Source: Armatimonadota bacterium (lineage in GTDB: Bacteria > Armatimonadota > UBA5829). Taken from it: a stretch of 64,000 nucleotides of DNA. This document shows, piece after piece, positions 1-7,816 of the stretch. How positions within the stretch are numbered: the stretch's first letter is position 1; each line of letters starts with the position of its first letter. Made by a program: the position numbers and the translations under genes. The DNA is taken from assembly GCA_039679645.1 (NCBI GenBank), contig JBDKUO010000061.1, positions 16,152-80,151 on the forward strand, written 5' to 3'. A model generated the notes under the pieces. That model was not told the origin of the DNA, did no database searches, and saw only the letters and a list, made by a program, of their open reading frames with translations.

Positions 1-2163
1 AGCCAGACTATCGGGTATCTCGCCATAAAGCCCCTGGATCGCTGCGTGCATGTTGTCCTGCTCATCTTTCCAGAGAGCAATATCTACCCTGTCTTCCAGC
101 CGGATATCCAACCCACCACCGCTCAGTAATTTTAACCCACCGGCAGCCACAGCAAGCACATTACCATCAGCATCCAGCTTTACTGCAGAAAGACCAATTG
201 TATCTATATCTATCTGGTGTCCGCCTATCGAAATTGTTTCGATGATAGGGTCTCCTTCAGGATCATTTTCAGCGGATACAAATACATGCGTTCCATCCAG
301 CAGGCGGCAATGGCCTTTCACCGGCGGCGCTGCATATTTGAACCATACGGCGTTCTGTGTGTCAACAGAAGGGGTCTGCTGCTCGACACCTGCACTGCGC
401 TGATAATCGGCGACCATTCGCGCTGCTTCAGTCAGATCATCCGGCAGAGCCTGCAGCCCGGAAAGAGCCCGGCTCGCATCGAACCGATTGCCTGAAAAGT
501 CTTTTGTCCAGAAGCCGTTATAGAAGAGTTTAGTCTTGCCGGTAGATGCTCTGTTTATGAAATCGGCCAGACTGTTTCCCTGATACTCGGGATGATATAT
601 GATCAGCGTCGAGTAAGCCTGGGCGCCATATCGCACGCAGCCGTCTTCGCCTAACTTAAGACTGCCGCTGTCTATCTCATCCGTCGGTATCAAGTCAGCC
701 GGGTAACCAGCTTTCCAAAGCTCTTCGGCAAGTTTTAGCCCGACATCGTCGTAGCCGGGCCCGGCCCAGTTCATTGCACATGCATGACCGAATACAACAG
801 CAACTGGGCAATCCAGCGGAGCCTTTGTTATGAAATTGAGCATGCGAATGCGGCTCTCTGCGCGCATAAGTCTGCCTTGTAAAATATCGACCTGCTCCGA
901 GTCCGGTGATATACCATCTGGAAGGGGAAATACAGGATGATAATTAACCCGCCCCCCTGCCAGACAGTTCGACCACAACTCTCTGGCGTAGTCATATTTG
1001 TTGCTGGAGTAGAACATGTTGTACCAGAGCGGGCTGCCCCATTTCTTTGCCAGAGCCGTACGCACGCAATGCGGGGTTATCTCATCTGTCTGCGCATAGT
1101 CGCGTTTTGCCACCCACCAGTGAAGGCCGTTTTTCATGATCTCATGCGAATCCGGCACCGGCCACCAGGTAGGGTGGGTGCACACAAGAGCCGAGGGTCC
1201 CCATGTCTGCTTTACGGCGTCGTAGAAGTCGGCTTCGATCTCGCCATTGCGCTGCCAGGCCATTTGCATAAACTGATTGATTGCCATCTCGCGTTCGCCC
1301 TGCCTGCCTTCTTCGCCTGCATACATCAGCAGGCAATCGCGTACAAGATCGCGCCCGCCTGTGATCTTGTGGTAAGCCTCGGCTCGATACCTTGAGAACC
1401 AGAAGTTGTTTTTCTCCGGCCAGCCATTAAAGCATGGGGGAAACCCCCATTCGTCTTTGCACGCACCGGCTAACGGAATGTGTTTATACATGTCTAAGAT
1501 ATCGCGTTGGAACTCTAACAAATGTGGAGCAAAAACATCAGGCGTAAAGTGCGCAAACGCGGCCATGACGCAGGCAGCTACTTCCTTTTCGGACTCGCTT
1601 TCGGGAAGCGAGACACTTACACACAATTGCGATTCTTCTTCAATCTCGCAATTATCCGTGATATCGCAAACGCTGCCTGCTTTGATCCCACTGGAGCCCT
1701 TTATATATGAATAGACTCTTATCAGGCTTCCTGACATAGCTACGTATGGAGTATTATCTACCGTATAGTGGTCTTCCAGAGATATGGGGTTGATGCTGAC
1801 TTTTGTGCGCTGCGTGGAGTGTAGTTTTATCTCAGTGATTCGGAGCATTTCCTGAAGTTCATTCGGGTATTTTTCCATGAAAGATGAACGCGCAAGCCGC
1901 GCATCCAGGTCCATCGCCAGACCTATTCCGCGCTCTCGCGCGTAAACCGCAGCCTGGCGTATATGCTCGATTACTGCAGGGTCGGTTAATTCTTTTGGAG
2001 CGCGGATACTGGTTGTCAAGATATTAAACGGAGAATGCTTTGCTGCATGATCGATAAACGCACGATATCCCTGCGCTTCAAACTCTTTCTCCCACCAAAA
2101 CCATGTACCGATTACCGGCGGTAAGTTCCCCGGCAGCCTTATATTGGTTGTGTCTAGTTTCAC
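1..2163 (-). CDS. Large hypothetical protein, possibly glycoside hydrolase-like (3' end outside window)
   Basis: An uninterrupted minus-strand frame of 721 codons runs off the left edge, so the C-terminus is missing. The start is GTG at 2163, preceded by a GAGGGAG Shine-Dalgarno about 8 bases away. The protein has no signal peptide. Its first 120 residues read like the start of a TIM barrel, with an early GTWFWWEKEF motif. A middle part rich in Trp and His (THPTWWPVPDSHE) follows. Around residue 480 comes a Rossmann-like or amidotransferase-like stretch (VVFGHACAMNWAGPGYDDVG). This order resembles large uncharacterised glycan-acting proteins, but I cannot name a family. It is divergent from the secreted GH42-like gene next to it, which supports a glycan role by context only. 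Confidence 0.6.
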   Translation of the reverse strand, partial: MKLDTTNIRLPGNLPPVIGTWFWWEKEFEAQGYRAFIDHAAKHSPFNILTTSIRAPKELTDPAVIEHIRQAAVYARERGIGLAMDLDARLARSSFMEKYPNELQEMLRITEIKLHSTQRTKVSINPISLEDHYTVDNTPYVAMSGSLIRVYSYIKGSSGIKAGSVCDITDNCEIEEESQLCVSVSLPESESEKEVAACVMAAFAHFTPDVFAPHLLEFQRDILDMYKHIPLAGACKDEWGFPPCFNGWPEKNNFWFSRYRAEAYHKITGGRDLVRDCLLMYAGEEGRQGEREMAINQFMQMAWQRNGEIEADFYDAVKQTWGPSALVCTHPTWWPVPDSHEIMKNGLHWWVAKRDYAQTDEITPHCVRTALAKKWGSPLWYNMFYSSNKYDYARELWSNCLAGGRVNYHPVFPLPDGISPDSEQVDILQGRLMRAESRIRMLNFITKAPLDCPVAVVFGHACAMNWAGPGYDDVGLKLAEELWKAGYPADLIPTDEIDSGSLKLGEDGCVRYGAQAYSTLIIYHPEYQGNSLADFINRASTGKTKLFYNGFWTKDFSGNRFDASRALSGLQALPDDLTEAARMVADYQRSAGVEQQTPSVDTQNAVWFKYAAPPVKGHCRLLDGTHVFVSAENDPEGDPIIETISIGGHQIDIDTIGLSAVKLDADGNVLAVAAGGLKLLSGGGLDIRLEDRVDIALWKDEQDNMHAAIQGLYGEIPDSLA

Positions 2164-2196
2164 TGATTTCTCCCTCAGATCGAGTCGAATGTTTCC

Positions 2197-2225
2197 TTGA
2201 CAAGCTCTACACCTTTCTTCATAAT
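2197..2225 (+). promoter_or_regulatory. Promoter of the GH42-like gene
   Basis: TTGACA (2197-2202), a 17-base spacer and CATAAT (2220-2225). This would give a 5' leader of about 120 bases before the gene at 2354. The same hexamers and spacing recur upstream of both pseudopilin genes. Confidence 0.6.
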
Positions 2226-2353
2226 AACACTAAGTGGAAGCTGAATAAAACACTGGCATGTAAATTTAGCGGAGTCGGGTGGGCTATCGCGTAAATGTTT
2301 TAGGGATACCTGCAGGTGTGGTACCTGACAGGACACAGACATGGAGGCATTTG

Positions 2354-5300
2354 ATGTACCGTTTCCTTTCGACTTTTTTTGCTTTGTGTGTAGTATGCAC
2401 ATGCGCATACGGCGCTGACGTGGATATTGCATCCGTCAATGTGAGGTCTGCCGAAGCGAATCCGAATCTCATACCCAACGGCAGTTTTGAACAGCCTGGT
2501 GGGAACGGGTCGGCCAAGTGGTGGAGTTGGGGCACAAGATGGACCGCCGACACAACCTGCACACTGGATAAAACAACTGCTGTCAGCGGCCGGCAATCCT
2601 TAAGAATTACGAACAATACTCCCCTTGAATCGCCGTATACGGGACTTCTTACACTGACCAAATCTGTTGTTGTAGAGCCCGGCAAGCCCTATACTCTCAG
2701 CGCATGGATCAAGTCGAATGGTACGGGCGTATCTTCCATATGCGCTGGTGCGGGCTGGCGCTACAGAGTGACTCTGCAGCCCACCGGCGGCCTCTGGCTG
2801 CCTTTTTCAATGACATTTACTCCTGATGATGCCGATAAGAACAATCTCGGCATATTTGTTCAGTCCGAGTCTCCGACCAAGGGCTTATGGCTTGATGATT
2901 TCAAGCTCGAACAGGGTGAATCCGCTACGTATGATCAGGTTCCTAACGGCACAGCAAGTTTTCTTCAATTGTGGCCCGAGAGTAGAGACATGGAGCTTTT
3001 ATCCGAGGGCAGCTTCAGCGTGCCTTTCCTGCTGAACGTCCCCAAGAGCATCAATGCTACTCTTGAAGCGAAGATATCTACATCTAGCAAGATTATCACT
3101 AAAAATGTAAGGTTGGAGCCGGGTATGGTCCGGATTGTTGTCGACGGCAGTTCAAAGAGCGCAAAGTACACTCCGAGAACGGTTACGCTTCGCCTCCTTG
3201 ATGGTGATAAGGAACTCGTTTCGGCCAAGACCGACATTCTGTTCCATTCTCAGTCATATACGAAGGCCGGTCTGCAGCGTCTTGAACATGAACTACCAGG
3301 TTTAAGGGCTAAACTTGAACAACTGAAGTCCCGAGGTCAGGATGTTTCATATCCCATGGTGACCTATACAGTCCTCGAAAACTTCATAGGTTACGCGATG
3401 GAAGATACTGACAAGAACGAGGTCAAGCGCGCATCCGATGCTCTTTCAGATATGGACTTGATTAAATCAAGGCTGGATAAAGAGTTGTCCGAGGCTTTGG
3501 CGGGTAAGCGAACATTTGCAGCCGTTCCGAGATGGACCGGTGATACTCGCCCGGTGATAAAGAGCAGTTCTTTCATTGCGCCCACGGTCACGCCGGGTAA
3601 GCCAGGTCGCGAGATGCGTCCTGTATTCTTCACCGGATACGGTCACTTTGCCCAGGTTCGCGCCGATATGGAAAAATGGCCGAATTATGGGACTAATATC
3701 ATACAGATCGAGATCGGGCCGTCAAGCACTCTGCCGGATGAGAACAAGGTGAATGATGAGCCTGCGCGCGATTTGCTGAAACTCCTCGACAGAGCTCAAA
3801 AGTCGGGAGTCTGCGTGAACCTGCTGATAAGCCCGCATTATGTTCCGGGATGGGTAACGGATAAAATGCGAAGCAAGTCCGCATCAGCGTTCCTGCACTA
3901 TATCAATCGTGACCCGATCAGCCATGAAATGATCAAACGTCACATTTCAGCGCTTATAACACCGATTAAGGACCACCCTGCGCTCCACAGCATATGTCTT
4001 GCCAATGAACCGACTGTTTTTGGTGACAATTCTGACTACGCCGTTGCCGACTGGCACGCATGGCTAAAGGACAGGCACGGCGACATCAAAACTCTGAATG
4101 ATCGCTGGGATACGGATTATGCGAGTTTCGATGATATTAAGCTTCCGTATGCCCAGGGTGAGACCGAAAAGAGCCCGATGGGCAGATGGTTGGACTGCGT
4201 GCGCTGGAACCATGAGTTTATGGCCGGCTGGTATCAGATGCTTGCCGATGATGTACATGAAATTGCTCCAAATCTGGCTGTGCATATGAAAGTCCAGACT
4301 CCGACCCTGCTTGGCTTTGCCGAAGTCCAGGCAGGCAATGACCCTTACCTGGTCGGGCGTGTAAACGATATCAATGGAAACGACTCCGTGAACTGGCCCA
4401 GTTTCGGCGGTGGCGAGTTTGCTCAGAGCTGGATGACTAACGCCAGGGGTGAAGATCTCCAGCGGTCAGTGAAAGACGCTCCGGTCTTTGACTCTGAGAA
4501 CCACATAATCGGCGACAGAGACACCAGATATATTCCGGGGCAGGTGGTTCGAGCGGCTCTGTGGCAGCAGGCGATCCATGGCCAGAGCGCGACCACGATC
4601 TGGGTATGGGAACGCACATATGACAGGAATCATGACTTTGCGGCCAGCATTATGCACAGGCCGGAATGCGCGGAGGCGGTAGGCATTGCAAACTATGATA
4701 TGAACCGGGCCGCCGATGAGATCACAGCGCTTCAACAGGCTCCCGCGCAGGTGCTGATCCTGCACGATACGTCCGCAATGGTCTACGACGGAGAGCCATA
4801 TGATACCTGTTCCAAGAAAGCATATATGGCTCTTGGCTTTTGCGGTGTGAAGATGGGGTTTGTCACCGAGCGCCAGTTGGAGGCCGGAGTTGTGCCGAAT
4901 GCGCCTGTCGTTATGGTTCCCTATGCCAAGCATCTCTCTGACGCAGCGTTTAAGACTCTGCAGGCATACAAAGGCCGGATAGTTGCTCTCGGCGGCGATG
5001 ACTTGCTCGCATATAACGAGTATGACAAGAAGAGATCAGAGAGTCTCAATGCTGAGAGAATTGCATATACTCCAAGTGTTACAAGTGAGCAAGATCTTCA
5101 TAAGCTGTTTCTGGCTAAGTTGTCGGGGTGGGGAATCGCTCCAAAGATCATGCTCCTTGACGGCAAATCGAACCCTGTGTGGGGAGTGGAATGGAAAGAG
5201 GCAGATACAGCCGATGGGACGCTGGTCAATCTCTGCAATTATCTGAACGAACCAATAAGCTTCAGATTGTCTGATAAAGGCAAGAATGTCAGCGCAGTAG

Positions 5301-5380
5301 ATGTTTTGACAGGAAAGGTTGTGCGCGGCATAATAAATCTTCAGCCTCTTGATGTGAAGCTGCTGCAAGTAAAAGATTAG
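2354..5380 (+). CDS. Secreted GH42-like beta-galactosidase-type enzyme
   Basis: This is a 1008-residue protein starting at ATG 2354, which has GGAGG six bases upstream. A longer in-frame start at 2279 would bury the signal peptide. The N-terminus is a clear Sec signal (hydrophobic residues 4-18, cleavage near AYGA). Residues about 35-190 look like a carbohydrate-binding jelly roll (NGSFEQPG, then SGRQSLRITN). The central part has the GH42-type helix with KDRHGDIKTLNDRW. The predicted acid/base is Glu about 552 in LANEP, and the predicted nucleophile is Glu about 715 in DSENH. A C-terminal Rossmann-like part (VLILHDTS) resembles the GH42 trimerisation domain. Family knowledge implies an exported galactosidase or a related clan GH-A glycosidase. 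Substrate specificity cannot be read from the sequence. Confidence 0.75.
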   Translation: MYRFLSTFFALCVVCTCAYGADVDIASVNVRSAEANPNLIPNGSFEQPGGNGSAKWWSWGTRWTADTTCTLDKTTAVSGRQSLRITNNTPLESPYTGLLTLTKSVVVEPGKPYTLSAWIKSNGTGVSSICAGAGWRYRVTLQPTGGLWLPFSMTFTPDDADKNNLGIFVQSESPTKGLWLDDFKLEQGESATYDQVPNGTASFLQLWPESRDMELLSEGSFSVPFLLNVPKSINATLEAKISTSSKIITKNVRLEPGMVRIVVDGSSKSAKYTPRTVTLRLLDGDKELVSAKTDILFHSQSYTKAGLQRLEHELPGLRAKLEQLKSRGQDVSYPMVTYTVLENFIGYAMEDTDKNEVKRASDALSDMDLIKSRLDKELSEALAGKRTFAAVPRWTGDTRPVIKSSSFIAPTVTPGKPGREMRPVFFTGYGHFAQVRADMEKWPNYGTNIIQIEIGPSSTLPDENKVNDEPARDLLKLLDRAQKSGVCVNLLISPHYVPGWVTDKMRSKSASAFLHYINRDPISHEMIKRHISALITPIKDHPALHSICLANEPTVFGDNSDYAVADWHAWLKDRHGDIKTLNDRWDTDYASFDDIKLPYAQGETEKSPMGRWLDCVRWNHEFMAGWYQMLADDVHEIAPNLAVHMKVQTPTLLGFAEVQAGNDPYLVGRVNDINGNDSVNWPSFGGGEFAQSWMTNARGEDLQRSVKDAPVFDSENHIIGDRDTRYIPGQVVRAALWQQAIHGQSATTIWVWERTYDRNHDFAASIMHRPECAEAVGIANYDMNRAADEITALQQAPAQVLILHDTSAMVYDGEPYDTCSKKAYMALGFCGVKMGFVTERQLEAGVVPNAPVVMVPYAKHLSDAAFKTLQAYKGRIVALGGDDLLAYNEYDKKRSESLNAERIAYTPSVTSEQDLHKLFLAKLSGWGIAPKIMLLDGKSNPVWGVEWKEADTADGTLVNLCNYLNEPISFRLSDKGKNVSAVDVLTGKVVRGIINLQPLDVKLLQVKD

Positions 5381-5407
5381 CTGCTAAACCAAAAAATGTA
5401 TGTAATT

Positions 5408-5449
5408 GAGCCTTCCGGCTAATGTCGGAGGGCTCTTTTTGCTTTTCTT
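5408..5449 (+). terminator. Intrinsic terminator after the GH42-like gene
   Basis: A ten-base stem GAGCCTTCCG / CGGAGGGCTC (one wobble) with an 8-base loop is followed by TTTTTGCTTTTC. Confidence 0.85.
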
Positions 5450-5507
5450 TGTCTGCATTCTCCTTGGCATGGGTCCGTCTTTTTGTGCAAAAAGAACTTT
5501 TTAACCC

Positions 5508-5536
5508 TTGACAAGTTGCCAATATTAACCCATAAT
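5508..5536 (+). promoter_or_regulatory. Promoter of the first pseudopilin gene
   Basis: TTGACA (5508-5513), a 17-base spacer and CATAAT (5531-5536), preceded by AACCC. The leader to the start codon at 5667 is about 125 bases. Confidence 0.7.
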
Positions 5537-5666
5537 GTGCATGTAAGTGCGTTACGGTGATAATAAAAACACTGAGGGACACCATAAGCTTGGCAGGCAG
5601 ATATGTTCTAATGTTTTTGAAGTCGCACTGCGGGCGGGCGAATATTTGCCTGGGAGGATGTTTACA

Positions 5667-6284
5667 ATGAGGAGAGGGTTTACTTTAATTGAACTGTTGG
5701 TCGTAATCGCGATCATAGCAATTTTGGCGGCAATATTGTTCCCCGTCTATACGACTGCAAAGGAGCATGCAAATGCCACAAGGTGTTTGAATAACCTAAA
5801 GCAGTTGTCAACAGGTTTGTTTATGTATTGTGATTCAAACAATGGGCGTATGCCTGCCACTATACCGCATAACGGTTCGTATACTTGGTGCGGAGTAGGG
5901 CCAAGTGGAGCAGGTTATGACTGGCATATAGAAAATGCCAGCCTCTACAAGTATGTAAACAATATAGATACATTTCATTGTCCTACTACATATCCCAAGA
6001 ATCATAGGCAAACCTCCTATGGGCTGAATCAGGATCTTAATGGCCAAATTTTAGCAGTAGATACAGCCGGGCGTACAAGCCAGATAATGATGCTGCTTGA
6101 TGAGGAAAATAATAACGATGGCAATTGCGCATATAATGATCCTGCCGACCAGCCCACCGTAATTCATTTCAAGGGAGCGAATCTTGCCTATAGTGACGGC
6201 CATGTCAAGTACAAGACAAAAGCTCAGTTGGTGAACGAATACAAAAGCGGTAATTGGACTTCCAACCACTTAAAGTTCCATTAA
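5667..6284 (+). CDS. Pseudopilin with H-X9-DG tail (first copy)
   Basis: This 205-residue protein starts at ATG 5667, with GGGAGG nine bases upstream. It opens with a class III prepilin signal: [11 protein letters not shown], a Gly-Phe cleavage site and Glu at mature position 5, followed by a hydrophobic helix ([16 protein letters not shown]). The C-terminus has the H-X9-DG motif (His in HFKG, Asp-Gly in YSDGHVKYK) that marks a large pseudopilin family associated with DUF1559-like proteins. After processing by a prepilin peptidase it should join a type II secretion or type IV pilus-like fibre at the cytoplasmic membrane. No peptidase or inner-membrane platform gene lies nearby, but a PilB-type ATPase lies at 48-50 kb. 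It has its own promoter and terminator. Confidence 0.9.
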   Translation: MRRGFTLIELLVVIAIIAILAAILFPVYTTAKEHANATRCLNNLKQLSTGLFMYCDSNNGRMPATIPHNGSYTWCGVGPSGAGYDWHIENASLYKYVNNIDTFHCPTTYPKNHRQTSYGLNQDLNGQILAVDTAGRTSQIMMLLDEENNNDGNCAYNDPADQPTVIHFKGANLAYSDGHVKYKTKAQLVNEYKSGNWTSNHLKFH

Positions 6285-6310
6285 ATATGGTGTCGTGATA
6301 AATGTCTGCA

Positions 6311-6346
6311 AATCCCTCTGGCTAATATAGCTGGAGGGATTTTTCA
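6311..6346 (+). terminator. Intrinsic terminator after the first pseudopilin
   Basis: Stem AATCCCTC / GAGGGATT with an inner GCT/AGC pairing, followed by TTTTTC. Confidence 0.85.
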
Positions 6347-6436
6347 TTTCTGACTATTAGGAACCAACCGCCCGAACGAGTTTGATGAATCTGCTTCGAA
6401 CCTGAAGCTGTGGATAAATTGCAAAAAATATACCCC

Positions 6437-6465
6437 TTGACAAACTACCATTTCCAACCCATAAT
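6437..6465 (+). promoter_or_regulatory. Promoter of the second pseudopilin gene
   Basis: TTGACA (6437-6442), a 17-base spacer and CATAAT (6460-6465), preceded by ACCCC. The arrangement is identical to that of the first pseudopilin. A small hairpin TGATGT/ACATCA lies near the expected transcript start (about 6479-6502). Confidence 0.7.
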
Positions 6466-6590
6466 ATTACTGTTAGTTGTGATGTGGCAAGAAATACATC
6501 ATAGAAAACATCAGACAAATATTGGCTAATGGTGCTGGCAGGCAACCAAGTAGCGGGGAGGGGCAACTAACCAAGAAGGGGTTGTTTATT

Positions 6591-7247
6591 ATGAAAAAAA
6601 GAGGGTTTACGTTAATTGAGCTGCTTGTTGTAATTGCCATTATAGCGATATTGGCAGCGATCCTGTTTCCAGTTATGACGAATGCAAAAAAGAAAGCGCA
6701 GCAGTCCACTTGTGCCAGCAATTTGAAGCAGTTGATGATGGGTATCCGCTCATATTGTGATGATTTTAACGGAGGGATGCCGCTGTGTACCTATATTATA
6801 GGGACACCTGAAGCATGTGACTGGTCAGGGTGCCATAATGCCGCTGGTGGAACTTGGAACTTGCAGGATGCGACAATATTGCGCTATATTAGAAATACCA
6901 AAGTATTTGAGTGTCCATCGAATTCCGCTTATCGGAATAAATGCCCATATGCCATGAATTGGAAAATCGCAAGTCTTAGATACTATAGAAAGCATTGCAT
7001 TCTGGAGACTATAACAGCAGGCCGTTCTTCTCGTGTTGTTGTTTTGATTGAAGAATTAAAACCTGATGATTCTTACTTTATGTGGGGAAATGAGTACCAA
7101 GATTTCAGCATCATTCACCTTGCAGGTGGAAACAATGCATATGCTGATGGTCATGTAGCGTATAAATCCCAGGCTTACATGCGTGGACAGAAGAAGCTGG
7201 CGAATCAAAACAGTATGGACAGTTGTCTCTACGTTCCGGGCACCTAG
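6591..7247 (+). CDS. Pseudopilin with H-X9-DG tail (second copy)
   Basis: This 218-residue paralogue of the preceding gene starts at ATG 6591, with AAGGGG about nine bases upstream. A longer frame from 6522 would place 23 residues before the leader and is rejected. The prepilin leader is [12 protein letters not shown] with a hydrophobic helix ([16 protein letters not shown]). The body has six or more cysteines (for example CSNSAYRNKC), which could form disulfides outside the cell. The C-terminal H-X9-DG motif is intact (HLAGGNNAYADG). It is a likely minor or major pseudopilin. Having a separate promoter and terminator for each copy implies independent dosage rather than a two-gene operon. Confidence 0.9.
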   Translation: MKKRGFTLIELLVVIAIIAILAAILFPVMTNAKKKAQQSTCASNLKQLMMGIRSYCDDFNGGMPLCTYIIGTPEACDWSGCHNAAGGTWNLQDATILRYIRNTKVFECPSNSAYRNKCPYAMNWKIASLRYYRKHCILETITAGRSSRVVVLIEELKPDDSYFMWGNEYQDFSIIHLAGGNNAYADGHVAYKSQAYMRGQKKLANQNSMDSCLYVPGT

Positions 7248-7274
7248 TATTCTTATGCATTTCATAGTTAGGCA

Positions 7275-7306
7275 CCCCTCGATTGTTTATTGTCGAGGGG
7301 CATTTT
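7275..7306 (+). terminator. Intrinsic terminator after the second pseudopilin
   Basis: Stem CCCCTCGA / TCGAGGGG with a ten-base loop, followed by CATTTTTG. Confidence 0.85.
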
Positions 7307-7487
7307 TGTTTTTGTATCACAAAAAAACTCCTCTTTCCTTCTTCGATTATAAACCTAATGACAGCCGGGCAGAAAGCCGAAAATGGAATAGACTACGGCG
7401 CTTGAGGTCTCCCGAGTAAAAAACTGCACATCTGGCCGCGTATGTCATTGCATATATGCCAACACTCATGCATTATTAAAAATACCC

Positions 7488-7516
7488 TTGACGCAGCAGT
7501 AATAGTGTGGTATGTT
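7488..7516 (+). promoter_or_regulatory. Promoter of the secreted propeller protein
   Basis: TTGACG (7488-7493), a 17-base spacer and TATGTT (7511-7516), preceded by ACCC as in the pseudopilin promoters. Confidence 0.6.
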
Positions 7517-7530
7517 TCAATATAGTGGTT

Positions 7531-7564
7531 GAGCTAGCGGATGATATATATTATGCACTAGCTC
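7531..7564 (+). promoter_or_regulatory. 5' leader stem-loop
   Basis: A 34-base near-palindrome begins roughly eight bases after the expected transcript start: GAGCTAG pairs with CTAGCTC, and the inner A/T-rich part is also nearly self-complementary. It may stabilise the mRNA or serve as an operator. No T-run follows, so it is not a terminator. Confidence 0.5.
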
Positions 7565-7816
7565 ATTGTTAGTGGCCGGAAAAAGTTCGAGGAGCGCCGC
7601 CTCGCCCAGGGCGGGGTGGTGTTTCTTGAAAATGGTGCATAGGGTTTCGGAGAAAGCTCAGTGCCAATCAAACACAGGGGGTGAACCGATGCAGATGAAC
7701 ACGCAGCGGAGTCTAGATGTATTGGGGCTAAAGCGGCGTGACAATTGTTTTGGTACTCACACTTACACTCACACTTACACTATATGTATTTGGATTCAGA
7801 GAGGAGAGAATTAACA

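Larger units (their letters stand above)
7248..7816 (+). other. 569-base gene-free stretch: terminator, promoter and long leader
   Basis: It holds the terminator of the second pseudopilin, a promoter at 7488-7516 and a leader of about 295 bases. The leader contains one strong hairpin (7531-7564) and a GC-rich hairpin (about 7595-7620). No convincing small gene was seen, and no known riboswitch consensus was recognised. Confidence 0.6.

Noticed and set aside
937..1395. Plus-strand reading frame of 152 codons inside the first gene
   Set aside because: The minus-strand frame through this region is open for 721 codons with protein-like composition; the plus frame is its shadow.
5537..6590. Cyclic-di-GMP riboswitch in the pseudopilin leaders
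   Set aside because: Both leaders share TGGCAGGCA but lack the conserved GCA-rich core and the two-helix layout of known c-di-GMP aptamers.
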